Positions 7,469-16,040 of a DNA stretch of 64,000 nt are shown piece after piece. A program made the translations under genes and the position numbers. The notes below the pieces were generated by a model that was given only the letters and a program-made list of their open reading frames with translations, did no database searches and was not told the origin of the DNA. Where the stretch lies: positions 186,001 through 250,000 of the forward strand of contig NZ_JACPYU010000010.1 in NCBI RefSeq assembly GCF_016195855.1. The letters are read 5' to 3'. The stretch comes from Aquabacterium sp. Its GTDB lineage: Bacteria; Pseudomonadota; Gammaproteobacteria; Burkholderiales; Burkholderiaceae_C. Numbering within the stretch: position 1 is the first letter of the stretch; each line of letters begins with the position of its first letter.

Positions 7469-10039
7469 GGGCGTGCCGCGCCGGGCGGCCGTGTCGGGCG
7501 CCTGATTGGGCCCCATGACACGGTTGCGGCCCGTGCGCTTGGCCTCGTACAGGGCCTTGTCGGCGGTGGCAAACAGCGAGACGCGGTCCATGCCCTCCTG
7601 GGGTGTGATGCTGGCCACCCCGATGCTCACCGTCACGTGCCTTGAGGGCGAGTAGTCATGCGGCATGTCCGCCTGGCTGACCGCATGCCGGATGCGCTCG
7701 GCCAGGTTGCGTGCCTGTTCCAGCGTGCCGCCGGGCAGCAACACACCAAATTCTTCGCCCCCCAGCCGGGCCGCCAAGCCCTTGTGGGTCTGCGCGGTCT
7801 GGCTGATGAGCTCGGCCACCTGCTTGAGGCAGTCGTCGCCGGCCAGGTGCCCCTGCCTGTCGTTGTAGAGCTTGAAGTGGTCCACATCGATGATCAGCAT
7901 GCCCAGGTGGCGCTGGTCCTGCAGGCACTCGCGCCAGATGCGGTCCAGGTCGTCCTCGAACTGGCGGCGGTTGCTGATGCCCGTGAGCGGGTCCACCACC
8001 GACAGCGCCTTCAGCCGCAGGCTGGCCGCGAGCAGGGCGTCGCGCTGCAGCCCGTCGATGCGCGCCAGCAGCCATTCCTTGCGTGATCCATGCTCCAGCG
8101 TGTAGGACAGGATCAGGGTGTAGGCCATGTTGTTGACGATCATGAACAGGCTGTCGCGGTACACCACGGCCTGCGTCGCGCCCTGCGGTTGCAGCAGCAT
8201 GGCGGCCGCCACCGAGGCGATCACCGCCGGCAGGCAGGTGAACCAGAAGGGCTGGCGCGCCCCCACGGCCGAGAACATGGGGATCAGCATCAGGCTCACC
8301 GAGTAGCACAGCGCCGAGGTCAGGTGGCTGTGCGACACGATCCAGGTCGACACCACCGCCAGCATGGCCGTCCCCAGGCTGAAGATGCCCTCGCGCCAGA
8401 GCGGGCGGGGCGTGAAGTAGTTGAGCACCGCCATCATCAGGAGCACGCCGCTCAGCCAGGCCTGCACGTCCAGCACGGACTCCTGGATGTCCGGGAACAT
8501 CGCCCGGTTGCTCAGGGCAAACACGTTGTAGGTGATCAGGCCCACCAGGGTGTTCAAGGCCAGCACCTTGCGGCGTGACTCGGCATGGTGCGCCAGGTAG
8601 GCGTCCTCCAGTGGGGCAGGAAAGCGCAGCCAGCGGGACTGGCTCTCCAGCGCCTGCTGGCAGCGCGCTTCGTCCTGCTCGGCCTCTTCCTTGTCTTCCT
8701 TGTCGATGCGGGCATCGCCCTCGGGCAGGGTGTAGCGGGTGGGGGTGGCGTGGAGGGCGAGGGGGGCAAGCGGGTCCCCGTCCTGCGTCACGTGCACGCG
8801 GTTGCGCCCCAGGGCCTTGGCCTGGTAGAGCGCGCGGTCGGCGCGTGCCTGCAGCGCCTGGGCGGTGTCGCGGCCATCGGCCACCCAGTGGGCCAGCCCG
8901 GCGCTGACGGTCACGTGGTCGGCTGCGTCGGAGGCGCTGTGGGGCATGCGCACGGCGGCGATGGCGGCGCACACGGCCTGGCCGGCCTGAAGGGCCATGT
9001 CCGGGGTGTGGTCCGGCAGGATCAGGGCAAACTCTTCGCCACCCAGGCGCGCCGCCGAGCCGCCATGGATCTGGGCCTGCATGGCCAGGATGCGGGCGAT
9101 GTCGATCAGGCAGGTGTCGCCCGCGGCATGGCCATAGGTGTCGTTGTAGCGCTTGAAGTGGTCCACGTCGACGGCCAGCAGGCTCAGCGGCTGCGGGCCC
9201 GCATTCGCCTTGTCGATGGCCTGTAGCAGGGTGGTGTCGAACTGGCGGCGGTTGTACAGGCCGGTGAGCGGGTCCTGGATGGACAACTGATGCAGCTGGG
9301 CAGATGTCTGCAGCAGGGCCTGCCTTTGCTGGTGCTCGACCTTGCGCAGCAACCAGTTGCGGCGCTCGCGGTGTTCAAAGGCATAGTTGGCCAGCAGTGC
9401 GAAGGCGTAGCTCAAGGCCATCAGGTGCGTCAGGCTGGTGACCATCTGGGCCTGGTAGGGCGTGTTGCCCTTGACGAGCAGGGCGTAGGTCGCAAACGAG
9501 ACCAGGGCCGAGCCCAGCGACCAGTGAAAGCGCAGCCGCGCCGCGATGCAGCTGTACATGACGGGGATGGACGCCATGGCCGAATGCGTGATGGCCGTGT
9601 CGGGTTTGCTGGCCGTGGCCATCCAGGTCACCAGCAGGCTCATGGCGGTGGCCAGCAGGGCCGTGGTGAACTCGGCATGCCAGTTGCGCCTCAGGCGTGC
9701 AGGGCTGAACCAGGTGCCCAGCAGGCCCGCCATGGCCAGGGCCGTCCAGATCCAGACCAGCTGCCAGACGAAGGCCGCGATCTCGGGGGTGGCCTCGTCG
9801 ACACTGCTGGAGCCGACGAGCACGCCCACGCAGCCCAGCAGGGCGCACGACACCAGCAGGCGGCGGCGGGGCTCCAGGGTGTCGGCGTCAAATTCGGCTT
9901 CCAGGGCCTTGGGGAAACGCAGGCCCAGGTGGCCGCGGGCGAGTACGGCTTCGGCCGAGTCGGGCGCGGCGGCGCGCACGGGCTCAACCGCGTCACGACG
10001 CGAGGGGTCGTCACGATGAAGTCGTACGGTCTGGTTCAC
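7451..10039 (-). CDS. Diguanylate cyclase with two membrane-GGDEF modules in tandem
   Basis: An 862-residue protein built from two similar halves of about 430 residues. Each half has roughly six hydrophobic helices followed by a GGDEF domain. The first domain has DVDHFKRYNDTYGHAAGD and GGEEF near residue 332; the second has DVDHFKLYNDRQGHLAGD and GGEEF near residue 758. Both active-site loops and metal-binding Asp residues look intact, so both could make c-di-GMP from two GTP. Neither has the RxxD inhibitory site five residues before GGEEF. The halves share the pre-membrane motif (RFPKALEAEFDADTLEPRRR; RFPAPLEDAYLAHHAESRRK), which argues for internal duplication. It is convergent with the gene ending at 7468, with an 18-base overlap. 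Confidence 0.9.
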   Translation of the reverse strand: MNQTVRLHRDDPSRRDAVEPVRAAAPDSAEAVLARGHLGLRFPKALEAEFDADTLEPRRRLLVSCALLGCVGVLVGSSSVDEATPEIAAFVWQLVWIWTALAMAGLLGTWFSPARLRRNWHAEFTTALLATAMSLLVTWMATASKPDTAITHSAMASIPVMYSCIAARLRFHWSLGSALVSFATYALLVKGNTPYQAQMVTSLTHLMALSYAFALLANYAFEHRERRNWLLRKVEHQQRQALLQTSAQLHQLSIQDPLTGLYNRRQFDTTLLQAIDKANAGPQPLSLLAVDVDHFKRYNDTYGHAAGDTCLIDIARILAMQAQIHGGSAARLGGEEFALILPDHTPDMALQAGQAVCAAIAAVRMPHSASDAADHVTVSAGLAHWVADGRDTAQALQARADRALYQAKALGRNRVHVTQDGDPLAPLALHATPTRYTLPEGDARIDKEDKEEAEQDEARCQQALESQSRWLRFPAPLEDAYLAHHAESRRKVLALNTLVGLITYNVFALSNRAMFPDIQESVLDVQAWLSGVLLMMAVLNYFTPRPLWREGIFSLGTAMLAVVSTWIVSHSHLTSALCYSVSLMLIPMFSAVGARQPFWFTCLPAVIASVAAAMLLQPQGATQAVVYRDSLFMIVNNMAYTLILSYTLEHGSRKEWLLARIDGLQRDALLAASLRLKALSVVDPLTGISNRRQFEDDLDRIWRECLQDQRHLGMLIIDVDHFKLYNDRQGHLAGDDCLKQVAELISQTAQTHKGLAARLGGEEFGVLLPGGTLEQARNLAERIRHAVSQADMPHDYSPSRHVTVSIGVASITPQEGMDRVSLFATADKALYEAKRTGRNRVMGPNQAPDTAARRGTPSVGLA

Positions 10040-10162
10040 AACCGCTTATCGGCAGGTGGCAAGCCAGAACTGAGTGTGGCTTGGGCCGTGGGGGAGGCCA
10101 TGTGCGGGCATTTCCTGTGATCTGGCCTGAATCGGCTGGCATGGGTAATGCATCAGGCTACT

Positions 10163-10211
10163 AGACCCCCTCTTTGGGGTCAACGCACCCCCGAAAAAGG
10201 GTGTGTTTTTC
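10163..10211 (+). terminator. Two adjacent hairpins, the second terminator-like
   Basis: The first hairpin pairs GACCCC (10164-10169) with GGGGTC (10176-10181). The second pairs CGCACCC (10184-10190) with GGGTGTG (10199-10205), with one G-T pair, around an eight-base A-rich loop, and is followed by TTTTT. They lie between the divergent cyclase gene and the small gene at 10342, so on the plus strand the second could act in the leader of that gene. Confidence 0.45.
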
Positions 10212-10341
10212 TGGCCAAGACCTGAATTAATGCGCTTGTGCCCGTGTACTCCCCAGGGTGTAGGGCAACACGCTGTGAGATAGTGATCTGGCGTACCGGG
10301 CGGTTGTCGGCCCGGTGCAGCTGCCGCGAAAGGGGGCCCCC

Positions 10342-10530
10342 ATGCAGTTACTCGACGAGATGCTCTCCCTGAACCTGCTGACGCCCGATCAGCACCACGA
10401 GATCGGCTCGTGGGTCAGCCATTCCAAGACCCCGGACAAGATCATGCAGATGCCCGCTCACCTGTGGCGGGCCCTGGAGATGGCCAGTCTGCTGATGGAC
10501 TTCGACGTGGACCCGTCCTTGCGGCATTAG
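10342..10530 (+). CDS. Small hypothetical protein (62 aa)
   Basis: A 62-residue soluble protein beginning MQLLDEMLSLNLLTPDQHHE. I chose the ATG at 10342 because an AAAGGGGG-type purine tract precedes it; an in-frame CTG/ATG extension to 10315 has no ribosome site. The N-terminal stretch with LLTPDQHHEIGSWV reads like a short helix-turn-helix-like helical pair, but I do not recognise a family. It has its own ~300-base upstream region containing two hairpins. Codon use matches the neighbours, so expression is plausible. Confidence 0.6.
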   Translation: MQLLDEMLSLNLLTPDQHHEIGSWVSHSKTPDKIMQMPAHLWRALEMASLLMDFDVDPSLRH

Positions 10531-10554
10531 GGCTCACGGGGCTCTCGGTCAGGC

Positions 10555-11718
10555 TCAGTACGGATTGGTGGGGTTGAGCACCCCGGAGATGGCGTCCACG
10601 TAGTAGGGGGCCGTGCCTGTCCAGTCGCTGAGGTTGAACACGGTGTCCGAGTCTGCCAGCTTGCGCACCTCAACCGTGCTCATGCTCAGCGGTTTGCCGG
10701 GTGCGCAGACCGTCGGGGCCTGCAGTGGCCGCATGAAGTACACCGCGCTTTCGCTGATGGTGGACACATTGGTCACGCGCCGCGCCGTGTACGGCTGGTA
10801 GGCACCATTGCCCTGCACCAGCAAGGCGGCCTCGACGTCCACACCGATGCCGCGCGCGGCGCTGGCGCTCAGGATGCCGCCGGTGCAGCCCTTGGTGCCC
10901 ACGGGCGCGACCAGGCGGGCCATGAAGGTGATCAGGCGCCCCATGCGGTCACGGCTGTCCAGGTGGGTGTCCAGCACGGTGTTGGCCAGCGCGGGTGAGG
11001 TGATGAATCCCCCACTCAGGCTCAGGGGTGAGGGGTCCAGCGTCACGTACTTGTTGTAGGGGTCAGCCAGCGCCTGCGCCGAGGTGATCGTGCCACGCAA
11101 GGCGCTGAAGTCAAACTGACCAAGCACGGCCATGCCGGCGCTCGTGCCGCCCAAAGGCGCGTTGCGGGCCAGCAGGGCTTTGAGGCTGCGGTCCAGCTCG
11201 GTGCCCTTCCAGTAGCGGATGTAGTTGGCCTGGTCGCCACCGGCGATGAACACCGCATCGGCGCGGGCCACCACGGCATTGACGAAGGGGTCGTTGGCCG
11301 CATCGACACTGGGCACATTGAGCGTTTCAACCGAACTCAAGCCCAGCGAGGCGCCGCCGGTCCAGCCATCCACGGGCGGGTTGGTGGTGGACGATTGCGC
11401 GTTGCTGTAGAGGATGTAGGGGCCGTAGGTGTCGCGGGCCGAGGCCTGCAGCACCACGAAGCGGCCGCCCGAGCCCGGCTGGATGCCCGCGCGGGTGATC
11501 ATCCAGCGGAACGCCGCGTCCACATCGGGGCCACCGCCCATCAGGACCAGCGAGGGCGTGCCGGGTGGCGTGGCCACGTGGACCGGCGCGTCCGGGTTGC
11601 CGGTGACGTAGTAGTCATAGGGCTTCTTGCCGGCGATGGACAGGGTGCAGACGGTGGCCAGCAGCAAGCCGAAGGCCCGGCGCGACCAGGTGCCTGTGGT
11701 GATGAGTCGGTCATTCAT
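10555..11718 (-). CDS. Secreted cyanophycinase-like peptidase (S51 family)
   Basis: A 387-residue protein of the S51/cyanophycinase group. The nucleophile Ser lies in LGGTSAGMAVLGQFDFSALR, preceded by the family FIAGGDQANYIRYW segment, and the downstream DTHLDSRDRMGRLI matches the conserved histidine region of cyanophycinases. The N-terminus carries a twin-arginine-like signal (SRRAFGLLLATVCTLSIAG, about residues 12-30), so export, possibly by Tat, is likely. Cyanophycinases cut cyanophycin, a polymer of Asp-Arg, into dipeptides; extracellular forms let bacteria feed on it. No cyanophycin synthetase gene lies in the window, so use of external polymer or another substrate is inference. It is divergent from the kinase gene at 11895. 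Confidence 0.82.
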   Translation of the reverse strand: MNDRLITTGTWSRRAFGLLLATVCTLSIAGKKPYDYYVTGNPDAPVHVATPPGTPSLVLMGGGPDVDAAFRWMITRAGIQPGSGGRFVVLQASARDTYGPYILYSNAQSSTTNPPVDGWTGGASLGLSSVETLNVPSVDAANDPFVNAVVARADAVFIAGGDQANYIRYWKGTELDRSLKALLARNAPLGGTSAGMAVLGQFDFSALRGTITSAQALADPYNKYVTLDPSPLSLSGGFITSPALANTVLDTHLDSRDRMGRLITFMARLVAPVGTKGCTGGILSASAARGIGVDVEAALLVQGNGAYQPYTARRVTNVSTISESAVYFMRPLQAPTVCAPGKPLSMSTVEVRKLADSDTVFNLSDWTGTAPYYVDAISGVLNPTNPY

Positions 11719-11894
11719 GATGCAGGGCTCCTGTGCGCGTTTTCATCAGGCGCAAGCGGTGGTTTCGGTCTGCAAGGGCGTGCACGACTTCACGTCAGCA
11801 TTGCACGGTGGCGTGCAAACCCCTGTTGGGTCTGTGCCATTGTTGCCGAAGAGGGATGAGTCGGGTGGGCCTGTTTGAGCCAGCCGGCATCCCC

Positions 11895-13748
11895 ATGTCC
11901 CTTTTGACGTCCTCATTTAACTCGGATCAAAACCCGGCCTCGCCCGAGATGGCGGCCCGGGTGAACAGCGCGCGTGAGCGGGCCATGCACGAGCTGCTGC
12001 CCAACGCCATGCTGTTCAGCCTGATCTGCACCCTGGGGACCGCGCTCGTGCTGCAAAGCCGCGTCCAGCATCCGGGGCTGGAGACATGGATGGTGGCGCG
12101 CATGCTGATGAGCTGCGCCCGTTTTGGGTATTCGGCCTGGTTTCTGATGCGGGCCCCGCGCCGCACAGGCAGCTCCCTGCTCGTCTACCGGGGCCTCACC
12201 GCGGCCGATGGCCTGACCTGGAGCGCCTTGGTCTGGGGGTTGACGCCGCTGGACCATCTGGAGATCGCGGTGGTGACCATCAGCGTGGTCATCGGCGTGG
12301 CCACCCTGGGTACCTTCATCCTGCATGTGGACCTGCCGTCGGTGACGGGCTTTGTCACCACCATCATGCTGCCCAATATCGGCTTCGTCCTGGCGCGTGG
12401 TGATGACCTGGGCACCTATTGCGCCGCCGCCTTTGTGGGCACCTGGGTGATCTTGCTGAACGAAGGGCGCCGCTCGAACTTGCGCATCAAGGAGTTGCTG
12501 ACCTTGCGCTTTCAGAGCGAGCAGGTGGCGCAGATCCGCGACGAGGCCCTGCAGCAGGCCAAGTCCCTGAGCGAGGCCAAGAGCCGCTTTGTGGCCACCA
12601 TGAGCCATGAGATGCGCACGCCGCTGCACGGCATCCTGGGCCTGACGCGCCAGTTGCGTGCCAAGGCGCAGGATACGCAGAGCCTGCGTCAGCTGGACCT
12701 GATCAAGGGCTCGGGCGAGCACCTGGTCAATGTGATCAATGACATTCTGGATTTCTCCAGCATCGAAGCGGGCAAGCTGCCCATCCATGCCCAGCCCTTC
12801 AACCTGCGCACGCTGCTGCAGGAGATGGTCGAGACCTCCAAGGTGAGCGCGCACGACAAGGGCCTGAGCCTGTTCACGTCCATCGAGATGGCGCATGACG
12901 TCGATGCCATCGGGGACCCGGTGCGCATCCGGCAGGTGCTGCACAACCTGCTGGGCAACGCGATCAAGTTCACGCCCAGGGGCCATGTGCGGCTGAGCGC
13001 CCGCCACGACGTGCTGACGGGCGTGCTCACGGTGCAGGTGAGTGACACCGGCGTGGGCATCCCCGCGGCCGATGTGGCGCGCGTCTTCGAGGCGTTTCAC
13101 CAGGCCGAGGGCACCTACCAGCGCCGCTTTGGCGGAACGGGCCTGGGGCTGACCATCTCGCGGGACCTGTGCCGGGCGATGGGCGGTGAGTTGCTGTGCG
13201 TCAGCGAGCTGGGCAAGGGCTCCGTGTTCAGCTTCACGCTGCCACTGCCAGTGCACCATGCGGCCCCGGCCGCGCAGGTCGCGCCCTCTGTCCGGGTACA
13301 TGGCGAGCACGCGGCGCCACACGCACTGGGGCTGGAAGGGCCGCCCCATGTGCTGCTGGTGGAAGACAACCCTGTCAACGCCATGATTGCCGAAGCCGAG
13401 TTGCGCGCCTTGGGGGTGAAGGTGTCCTTGCTCGACAACGGCCAGGACGCGGTCGATTGGCTGGCGCACAACCGCGTGGACCTGGTGCTGATGGACTGCG
13501 AGATGCCCGTCATGGATGGCTTCGAGGCGACGCGCCGCATCCGTGAGCACGAGCGCCAGTGCAACCAGGGGCCCGTGGGCATCATCGCCCTGACGGCCAA
13601 TGGCAAGGAGGTGGTGGCCGACCGCTACCGCTCCGCCGGCATGGACGATCACCTGGCCAAACCCTATACGCCCAGTGACCTGGCACGCCTGTTGAGGCGG
13701 CATCTGCAAGGCGCGCCCAGCGGCTGGCAGGAGGAGTTGGGGGTATGA
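11895..13748 (+). CDS. Membrane hybrid histidine kinase with C-terminal receiver
   Basis: About 617 residues from the ATG at 11895; an in-frame ATG at 11856 is possible. The first ~200 residues hold five or six hydrophobic helices with no clear ligand domain. Then come HisKA (SHEMRTPLHGILGLTRQLR, phospho-acceptor His in SHEMRTP), a HATPase domain (N box LLGNAIKFTP; G box GGTGLGLTISRDL) and a receiver (HVLLVEDNPVNAMIAEAELR, phospho-acceptor Asp in LVLMDCEMPVMDGF, conserved Lys in LAKPYTP). There is no HPt domain, so the phosphate must pass to a separate protein. The gene overlaps the DUF1566 gene by 4 bases (ATGA), so the two are co-translated; what the kinase senses is unknown. Confidence 0.92.
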   Translation: MSLLTSSFNSDQNPASPEMAARVNSARERAMHELLPNAMLFSLICTLGTALVLQSRVQHPGLETWMVARMLMSCARFGYSAWFLMRAPRRTGSSLLVYRGLTAADGLTWSALVWGLTPLDHLEIAVVTISVVIGVATLGTFILHVDLPSVTGFVTTIMLPNIGFVLARGDDLGTYCAAAFVGTWVILLNEGRRSNLRIKELLTLRFQSEQVAQIRDEALQQAKSLSEAKSRFVATMSHEMRTPLHGILGLTRQLRAKAQDTQSLRQLDLIKGSGEHLVNVINDILDFSSIEAGKLPIHAQPFNLRTLLQEMVETSKVSAHDKGLSLFTSIEMAHDVDAIGDPVRIRQVLHNLLGNAIKFTPRGHVRLSARHDVLTGVLTVQVSDTGVGIPAADVARVFEAFHQAEGTYQRRFGGTGLGLTISRDLCRAMGGELLCVSELGKGSVFSFTLPLPVHHAAPAAQVAPSVRVHGEHAAPHALGLEGPPHVLLVEDNPVNAMIAEAELRALGVKVSLLDNGQDAVDWLAHNRVDLVLMDCEMPVMDGFEATRRIREHERQCNQGPVGIIALTANGKEVVADRYRSAGMDDHLAKPYTPSDLARLLRRHLQGAPSGWQEELGV

Positions 13749-14320
13749 AGCGGCGGACGCTGTGGTGCGCCGTGGTGCTGGCCTCGGTCAACGCCTGGGC
13801 AGCAGGCAAGCCGGCCTCGACCGACTGGGTCCCCTCCAGAGACGGCGTCGAGGTGGTGGACGTGCATGCCCGCCAGATCTGGGCCCGTTGCGTCGAAGGC
13901 ATGCAGTGGGACGGCCAGACCTGCCATGGCGAGCCCGTGCTGGCCACGCACAAGGAAGCGCTGGCCCTGGCGAGCGCGCGGCGCAAGGCCGACGGACTGG
14001 ACTGGCGCCTGCCCCGGGTGACGGATCTGCGCCGCCTGGTCAATGAAACGGGCGCCAGGCGCGGCCTGTCGCAGGCGCTGTTTCCTGCCGCACCGCGCGA
14101 CTGGTACTGGGCGGGCACGGCCAATGTGGACGCGTCCTCAGGCGCGGCGGCCAACCCCTACAACTACGGCACCGTCATGCGCGGGCAGGACAATACCGGC
14201 CTCAACCGCATGGCCTTTTTGAATGGCTGGGCGGTGGACATGGCCTCGGGCGACGCGCGGGGCGACATGCCCAAGCGCACGGCCCGCCTGCCTGTGAGGC
14301 TGGTGCGTCCGCAGGACTGA
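13745..14320 (+). CDS. Exported DUF1566 (Lcl-type) protein
   Basis: A 191-residue protein with a Sec signal peptide (MKRRTLWCAVVLASVNAWA, cleavage likely after AWA). The mature part has the DUF1566 pattern: WARCVEGMQWDGQTCHGEP, then GLDWRLPRVTDLRRLVNE with the conserved WRLP, then DWYWAGT and the C-terminal NGWAVDM, ending in PVRLVRP. Two cysteines (CVEGMQWDGQTC) could form a disulfide outside the cytoplasm. Members are exported proteins, some in adhesion or sensing; this one's role is unknown. Its ATG overlaps the stop of the hybrid kinase gene, so it may be the periplasmic partner of that kinase, which is inference. Confidence 0.8.
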   Translation: MKRRTLWCAVVLASVNAWAAGKPASTDWVPSRDGVEVVDVHARQIWARCVEGMQWDGQTCHGEPVLATHKEALALASARRKADGLDWRLPRVTDLRRLVNETGARRGLSQALFPAAPRDWYWAGTANVDASSGAAANPYNYGTVMRGQDNTGLNRMAFLNGWAVDMASGDARGDMPKRTARLPVRLVRPQD

Positions 14321-14322
14321 GT

Positions 14323-14577
14323 TCAGCGTCGCTCGTGCTGGTGATGGGGCTTGCGCATGTGCAGCGCGGCCTGTTTGCCTGCGTCGGTCGGGCAGGGGAC
14401 ACCGTTGCGCATCTCGATCCAGCCAAAAGCCTGGTAATCGGCCAGAAAACCGGGCGGCAGCAGGCGCGCCTTGTTCTGGCTGATCATGTTCAGGTAGGCC
14501 AGGAAATCCCGTTCTAGCTCCTCACCGCGTGAGGCGGGAAACGGGTGACTCGGCATGGGATTGGTGTGTTGTCTCAT
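14323..14577 (-). CDS. Small hypothetical protein (84 aa)
   Basis: An 84-residue protein starting MRQHTNPMPSHPFPASRGEE and ending in a His/Arg-rich tail. A central helical stretch (LERDFLAYLNMISQNKARLL) leads into a Pro-Gly turn and a GWIEMRNGVPCPTDAGKQAA segment that resembles the end of small winged-helix domains. I chose the ATG at 14577 (GGACG upstream); the ATG at 14586 is equally possible. It lies 2 bases from the convergent DUF1566 gene. I do not recognise the family. Confidence 0.5.
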   Translation of the reverse strand: MRQHTNPMPSHPFPASRGEELERDFLAYLNMISQNKARLLPPGFLADYQAFGWIEMRNGVPCPTDAGKQAALHMRKPHHQHERR

Positions 14578-15038
14578 CACGTCCATCCGGTTGTTGCGTT
14601 GCTCCCTGACAAGCCATTTTTGTCTGGCCTCCACAGGCGCCGCGCCAACCGATCACGCTGTGCGTGTCGGTCTTGTCAACCTTGGGTGGGCGCGCTGGGG
14701 GAATTGAGTATGCACGTGCGGCAAAAAAATGCCAGTGTTTTGTGCTGCAAAAAAAGCAAGCACAAATACCGCAAGCCTGATACAGTCCGTGCATTGCTGC
14801 AATTTGCTTACCTACGCAGCCTCAATCGTCTGATCCACGATTCGACCATCACGTCGCCCCCACCGCTCGATCAGACTAGACGACCCGACAAACCGCGGTC
14901 GATCACTCCATCGGCGAGCTCACCCCCTTACGCATTGCATCGTTGACCCTGCGTTGACCTCTGGTCGCACGCACTGTCCGATTGCTCCCGCCTCGACATG
15001 CACGGTCGTTTTGCGACTTCGTGCCTTACACGTCCATA
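14578..15038. other. Intergenic stretch, no supported gene; two A-loop hairpins
   Basis: Base composition is visibly more A-rich than the surroundings. Two small hairpins with poly-A loops occur: GGCA/TGCC around six A (14720-14733), and TTGTGCT/AGCACAA around an A7-containing loop (14740-14765). Plus-strand frames here have no ribosome site or protein character. The stretch probably holds promoters for the gene ending at 14323 and for the 15039-15915 genes. Confidence 0.5.
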
Positions 15039-15266
15039 GTGAACATCACACCAGCCAACGCGCTATCGGTAGGCAAGTACCTCTTGTCTCCCCTCATCAA
15101 ACTCACTGAATCTGGTCAGTACGCCGCCTCGGTTTCCGTGCGCAGCGGACGCGGATCCGGCACCCACGACCGGATCTTCCGGTTCGTGCCCTTCTTTGCC
15201 ACCAGCGAAGAAGCCACGCTGTATGCACTGGCCCAGGGCCGTCGCTTCGTACGGCAAGCAATCTAA
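15039..15266 (+). CDS. Conserved-looking small protein (75 aa), unknown function
   Basis: A 75-residue protein from the GTG at 15039; the frame is open further up to an ATG at 14982, but the upstream residues look random. The body reads GKYLLSPLIKLTESGQYAAS, then a basic stretch RSGRGSGTHDRIFRFVPFFA, and ends YALAQGRRFVRQAI. This beta-strand/basic-loop/helix layout is what I would expect of a small nucleic-acid-associated protein, but I cannot name a family. Its stop lies 8 bases before the IF-1 start, so the two are probably co-transcribed. Confidence 0.65.
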   Translation: MNITPANALSVGKYLLSPLIKLTESGQYAASVSVRSGRGSGTHDRIFRFVPFFATSEEATLYALAQGRRFVRQAI

Positions 15267-15274
15267 GGAAATAA

Positions 15275-15541
15275 GTGGCCAAAGAAGATCTGATTGAAAT
15301 GCGCGGCCAGGTGGACGAAGTTCTGCCTGATGCACGCTTTCGCGTGACACTTGAAAACGGTCATGCGCTCATCGCCTACTCGGGCGGCAAGATGCGCAAG
15401 AACCGTATCCGAATTCTGGCTGGCGACAAGGTGTCCCTGGAGCTGTCTCCTTACGACCTGAGCAAGGGTCGTATCACCTTCCGCCATCTCGAAACCCGTA
15501 TGAATGGCGGGCCTCCTCCCGCACGACGCAAGTTCCGTTGA
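15275..15541 (+). CDS. infA: Translation initiation factor IF-1 (long variant)
   Basis: An 88-residue IF-1 starting at GTG with AAGGAA 6-11 bases upstream. It has the OB-fold pattern of IF-1: [20 protein letters not shown], then [20 protein letters not shown] and [20 protein letters not shown]. It ends with about 15 extra residues ([13 protein letters not shown] region) absent from the 72-residue E. coli protein. IF-1 binds the ribosomal A site during initiation. Betaproteobacteria often have a second IF-1 outside the ribosomal-protein operons, and this longer form is likely that copy. It is followed by the RRM protein, 53 bases downstream. Confidence 0.93.
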   Translation: MAKEDLIEMRGQVDEVLPDARFRVTLENGHALIAYSGGKMRKNRIRILAGDKVSLELSPYDLSKGRITFRHLETRMNGGPPPARRKFR

Positions 15542-15594
15542 ACGCGCGTCTGCAGATTTCACACATTCAAATTTCTCTCTCGAAAGACTCCATC

Positions 15595-15915
15595 ATGGAA
15601 AACAAGCTCTACGTCGGCAACCTGGCCTACTCTGTCCGCGACGACAACCTGCAACAAGAAATGTCTGCCTTCGGCAGCGTCATGTCCGCCAAGGTCATGA
15701 TGGACCGTGACACCGGTCGCTCCAAGGGTTTCGGCTTTGTCGAAATGTCCTCGCCCGAAGAAGCGCAAGCCGCCATCCGTGGCCTGCACGGCAAGACCGT
15801 TGACGGTCGCGCCCTGGTCGTGAACCTGGCCCGTCCTAAGGAAGATCGTCCTTCGGGCGGCTTCGGCGGCGGCAATGGTGGCGGCGGCTACCGCGGTGGC
15901 CGCGGTTCTTACTAA
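15595..15915 (+). CDS. RRM-type RNA-binding protein
   Basis: A 106-residue single-RRM protein. RNP-2 is LYVGNL (residues 5-10) and RNP-1 is KGFGFVEM (about 44-51); a Gly-rich tail (GGFGGGNGGGGYRGGRG) follows residue 84. Start is the ATG at 15595. Bacterial RRM proteins of this type bind single-stranded RNA and are often cold-induced. A 7-bp hairpin (GGTTCTT 15904-15910 / AAGAACC 15915-15921) spans the stop codon but has no T tract, so transcription may read on into the histidine leader that begins 23 bases later. Confidence 0.95.
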   Translation: MENKLYVGNLAYSVRDDNLQQEMSAFGSVMSAKVMMDRDTGRSKGFGFVEMSSPEEAQAAIRGLHGKTVDGRALVVNLARPKEDRPSGGFGGGNGGGGYRGGRGSY

Positions 15916-15938
15916 AGAACCCGTGCCATACTGAGCCC

Positions 15939-16040
15939 ATGAGCATGCAGGCCTTGATCGCTTTGTCGCATCACCACCATCACCATGGTTCGCCATGGCG
16001 CCGTGGTCGTGCCTGCACGCTCGACTTGCAAAGACCTTGA
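15939..16040 (+). CDS. Histidine leader peptide (attenuator control peptide)
   Basis: A 33-codon frame beginning [10 protein letters not shown], followed by six consecutive His codons (CAT CAC CAC CAT CAC CAT, 15969-15986), then [17 protein letters not shown] and TGA at 16038-16040. The next gene is hisC, with an intrinsic terminator between them. Runs of His codons before a terminator and a his gene are the hallmark of ribosome-mediated attenuation, as in enteric hisL. The peptide itself need have no function; its translation senses charged tRNA-His. No good Shine-Dalgarno is visible (only GAG). An alternative start is the second Met at 15945. Confidence 0.88.
   Translation: MSMQALIALSHHHHHHGSPWRRGRACTLDLQRP

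Noticed and set aside
7048-10341. c-di-GMP riboswitch near the GGDEF and EAL genes
   Set aside because: I looked for GEMM-like conserved stretches in the leaders at 10040-10341, 21268-21573 and 27742-28070 and saw none.
14545-14946. Plus-strand frame of 133 codons in the A-rich gap
   Set aside because: Composition is random-like, it crosses two hairpins, and no ribosome site is present.
15969-15992. Six-His run followed by Gly-Ser, like an expression-vector His tag
   Set aside because: The codons are mixed, the flanks are native, and it sits before a terminator and hisC, so it is a natural leader peptide and not vector contamination.
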